Below, in pieces: positions 63,085-64,000 of a DNA stretch of 64,000 nucleotides. This stretch comes from Thiohalocapsa halophila. Its GTDB lineage: Bacteria; Pseudomonadota; Gammaproteobacteria; Chromatiales; Chromatiaceae. The first letter of the stretch is position 1. Each line of letters starts with the position of its first letter. The notes under the pieces are model-generated. The model made no database searches, was not told the DNA's origin, and saw nothing but the letters and a program-made list of their open reading frames with translations. Both the position numbers and the translations under genes were made by a program. The DNA lies in assembly GCF_016583825.1 (NCBI RefSeq), contig NZ_NRRV01000019.1:24430-88429 (forward strand). The letters run 5' to 3'.

Positions 63085-64000
63085 ATGAACGATCTGAACA
63101 CGCCCGTTTCGCGACTGCTGCGCCTCGCGCGCCGCGCGCGCGAGCGCTGGAAGGAGAAGGCGCTGGAGCGCCAGCAGCGCCTGCGTTCGGCGCAGGTGCG
63201 CATCCGCGACCTGGAGCGCAGCCGTGCCTACTGGAAGGATCGGGCCTTGTCGGCCGAGGGCCGCAGCCCGGCGGACGGCGCATCGGGCGAGGACACCGAC
63301 GAGGACGCCGACGGGGAGTCGCCTGCGGCACGGATGCCGAGGCGTATCGCCAACCATCGCTATACGCTGGAGGCGATGCAGACGAGCATGGCGCTGTATC
63401 TGCATATCGGCCTTGGTTGCCGCGGGGTCGGGCAGGTCCTGCGTTTGTTCTCGCAGTCTGTGCCGCTGGGCGTTCCGGCTGCGACCACCGTGCTGAATTG
63501 GTGCTGTCGCTTGGGCTTGGGCGTGCTGAAGCGCCCGCCGCCGCGACGCGACGATTGGATTTTCGTGCTGGACCACACGGTGGCCTTGGGCGCGCTGAAG
63601 TGTTTGGTGGTGCTCGGCATTCCCGCCGCTCGGTTGGCCGAGACCGGGTATTCGCCCTGCCATGGCGACATGACGGTGCTGGCCGTGGAGGTGATGGTGA
63701 ACAGCAACGGGGTGCGGGTAGCGGCGGTGCTGGAGCAGGTGAGTGCGCGCACGGGGCCGCCCGTGCAGATCGTCGCCGACCACGGGAGCGATCTGCGCAA
63801 GGGCATCGCGCTGTATCGCGAGCAGGCGCCGGACTGCGTGGAGACCTACGACATCTCCCATGCCGTGGCGACGCAATTGAAGGCGCACTGGGGCGATCAC
63901 GCGCCTTGGCAGGCGTTCCTGCAGCAGGCGAGCAGCGCCTTGAGCCGTTGCCAACAAACGGACGTGGCGTTTCTGCTGCCGCCGTGCCAACGCACCAAGG
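63085..64000 (+). mobile_element. Transposase-like gene (DDE type), cut by the window end
   Basis: 305 residues are visible from ATG 63085, with GAGGT upstream; the frame is open to the last base. A basic coiled-coil N-terminus (RLARRARERWKEKALERQQR) and an acidic linker precede the catalytic part: IFVLDHTVALGALKCLVVLG with Asp 163 and VQIVADHGSDLRKGIALYRE with Asp 232, plausible first and second acidic residues of a DDE site. YDISHAVATQLKAHW follows. The third acidic residue must lie beyond the window. I recall similar proteins as transposases but cannot name the IS family. Confidence 0.65.

Noticed and set aside
62788..63990. Long minus-strand open frame (about 400 codons) over the transposase
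   Set aside because: It is the GC-rich antisense of the transposase reading frame and has no family-like motifs; the plus-strand reading has a start, a ribosome binding site and DDE-like residues.

Overview
The window reads as part of a GC-rich gammaproteobacterial chromosome. The gene set fits a metabolically versatile, probably nitrogen-fixing relative of the purple sulfur bacteria (Chromatiales), but this placement is an inference from gene content only. The main pointers are a cowN gene (protects nitrogenase from CO), a complete glycolate oxidase glcDEF set, hemP, PEP-CTERM surface proteins with a PrsT-type TPR protein, and many Uma2, VapC, DUF433 and BrnT type accessory genes.

Layout. 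1-8.4 kb: the C-terminal half of a divergent phosphoketolase, a DUF1537 four-carbon-acid-sugar kinase, glycolate oxidase glcD, glcE and glcF with a NYN/PIN-like nuclease gene between glcD and glcE, then a MaoC-like hydratase. 8.6-13.6 kb (minus strand): family 6 uracil/hypoxanthine DNA glycosylase, EamA transporter, sulfotransferase, a brnT-brnA toxin-antitoxin pair and uvrB. 13.9-18.8 kb: aspartate aminotransferase, a pseudopilin, tRNA-Asn, the very short hemP gene, cobD, an FmdB zinc ribbon protein and a DUF4124 protein. 19-27 kb: pta-ackA, cysZ, a SirB1/transglutaminase-like protein, two unrecognised proteins, a metallophosphoesterase and cowN. 27-36 kb: Uma2 nuclease, an orphan Phd antitoxin, uvrA directly behind prsT, htpX, tRNA-Ala and tRNA-Glu, an SMR exporter. 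36-45 kb: sodB, an orphan hyuB, an asparagine-synthase-like NAGGN amidotransferase, grxD, rnt, a TraB/GumN protein, mlaA and a PEP-CTERM-like protein. 45-60 kb: LexA-boxed dnaE2, a DUF294 signalling protein with a DnaQ-like exonuclease, a zinc metallopeptidase, a PEP-CTERM protein followed at once by a giant 5'-nucleotidase/choice-of-anchor I protein, a globin, and an S9 peptidase. 61-63 kb is a gene graveyard: three copies of the 5' end of one phosphodiesterase-like gene, broken VapC and DUF433 genes and a stray sorting-signal tail. It ends in a transposase that runs off the window.

How the genes fit together. Phosphoketolase makes acetyl-phosphate, which Pta and AckA can turn into acetyl-CoA or acetate and ATP. 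GlcDEF oxidises glycolate to glyoxylate. PrsT and the two PEP-CTERM proteins imply that an exosortase (EpsH/XrtA type) lies elsewhere in the genome. UvrA, UvrB, DnaE2, the DNA glycosylase and the exonuclease form a scattered DNA-repair set, and only dnaE2 shows an obvious LexA box.

Intergenic spaces are rich in repeats: REP-like hairpins (2.8, 8.5, 27.3 and 62.9 kb, with a remnant inside dnaE2) and short low-complexity repeats (1.1-1.4, 4.5, 48.4 and 51.5 kb). I saw no CRISPR array, rRNA, replication origin or prophage. No single operon stands out as a clearly new system. The best leads are the NYN gene with its 24-bp hairpin inside the glc cluster, the prsT-uvrA arrangement, the phosphodiesterase fragment array and the two unrecognised genes at 24.2-25.5 kb.
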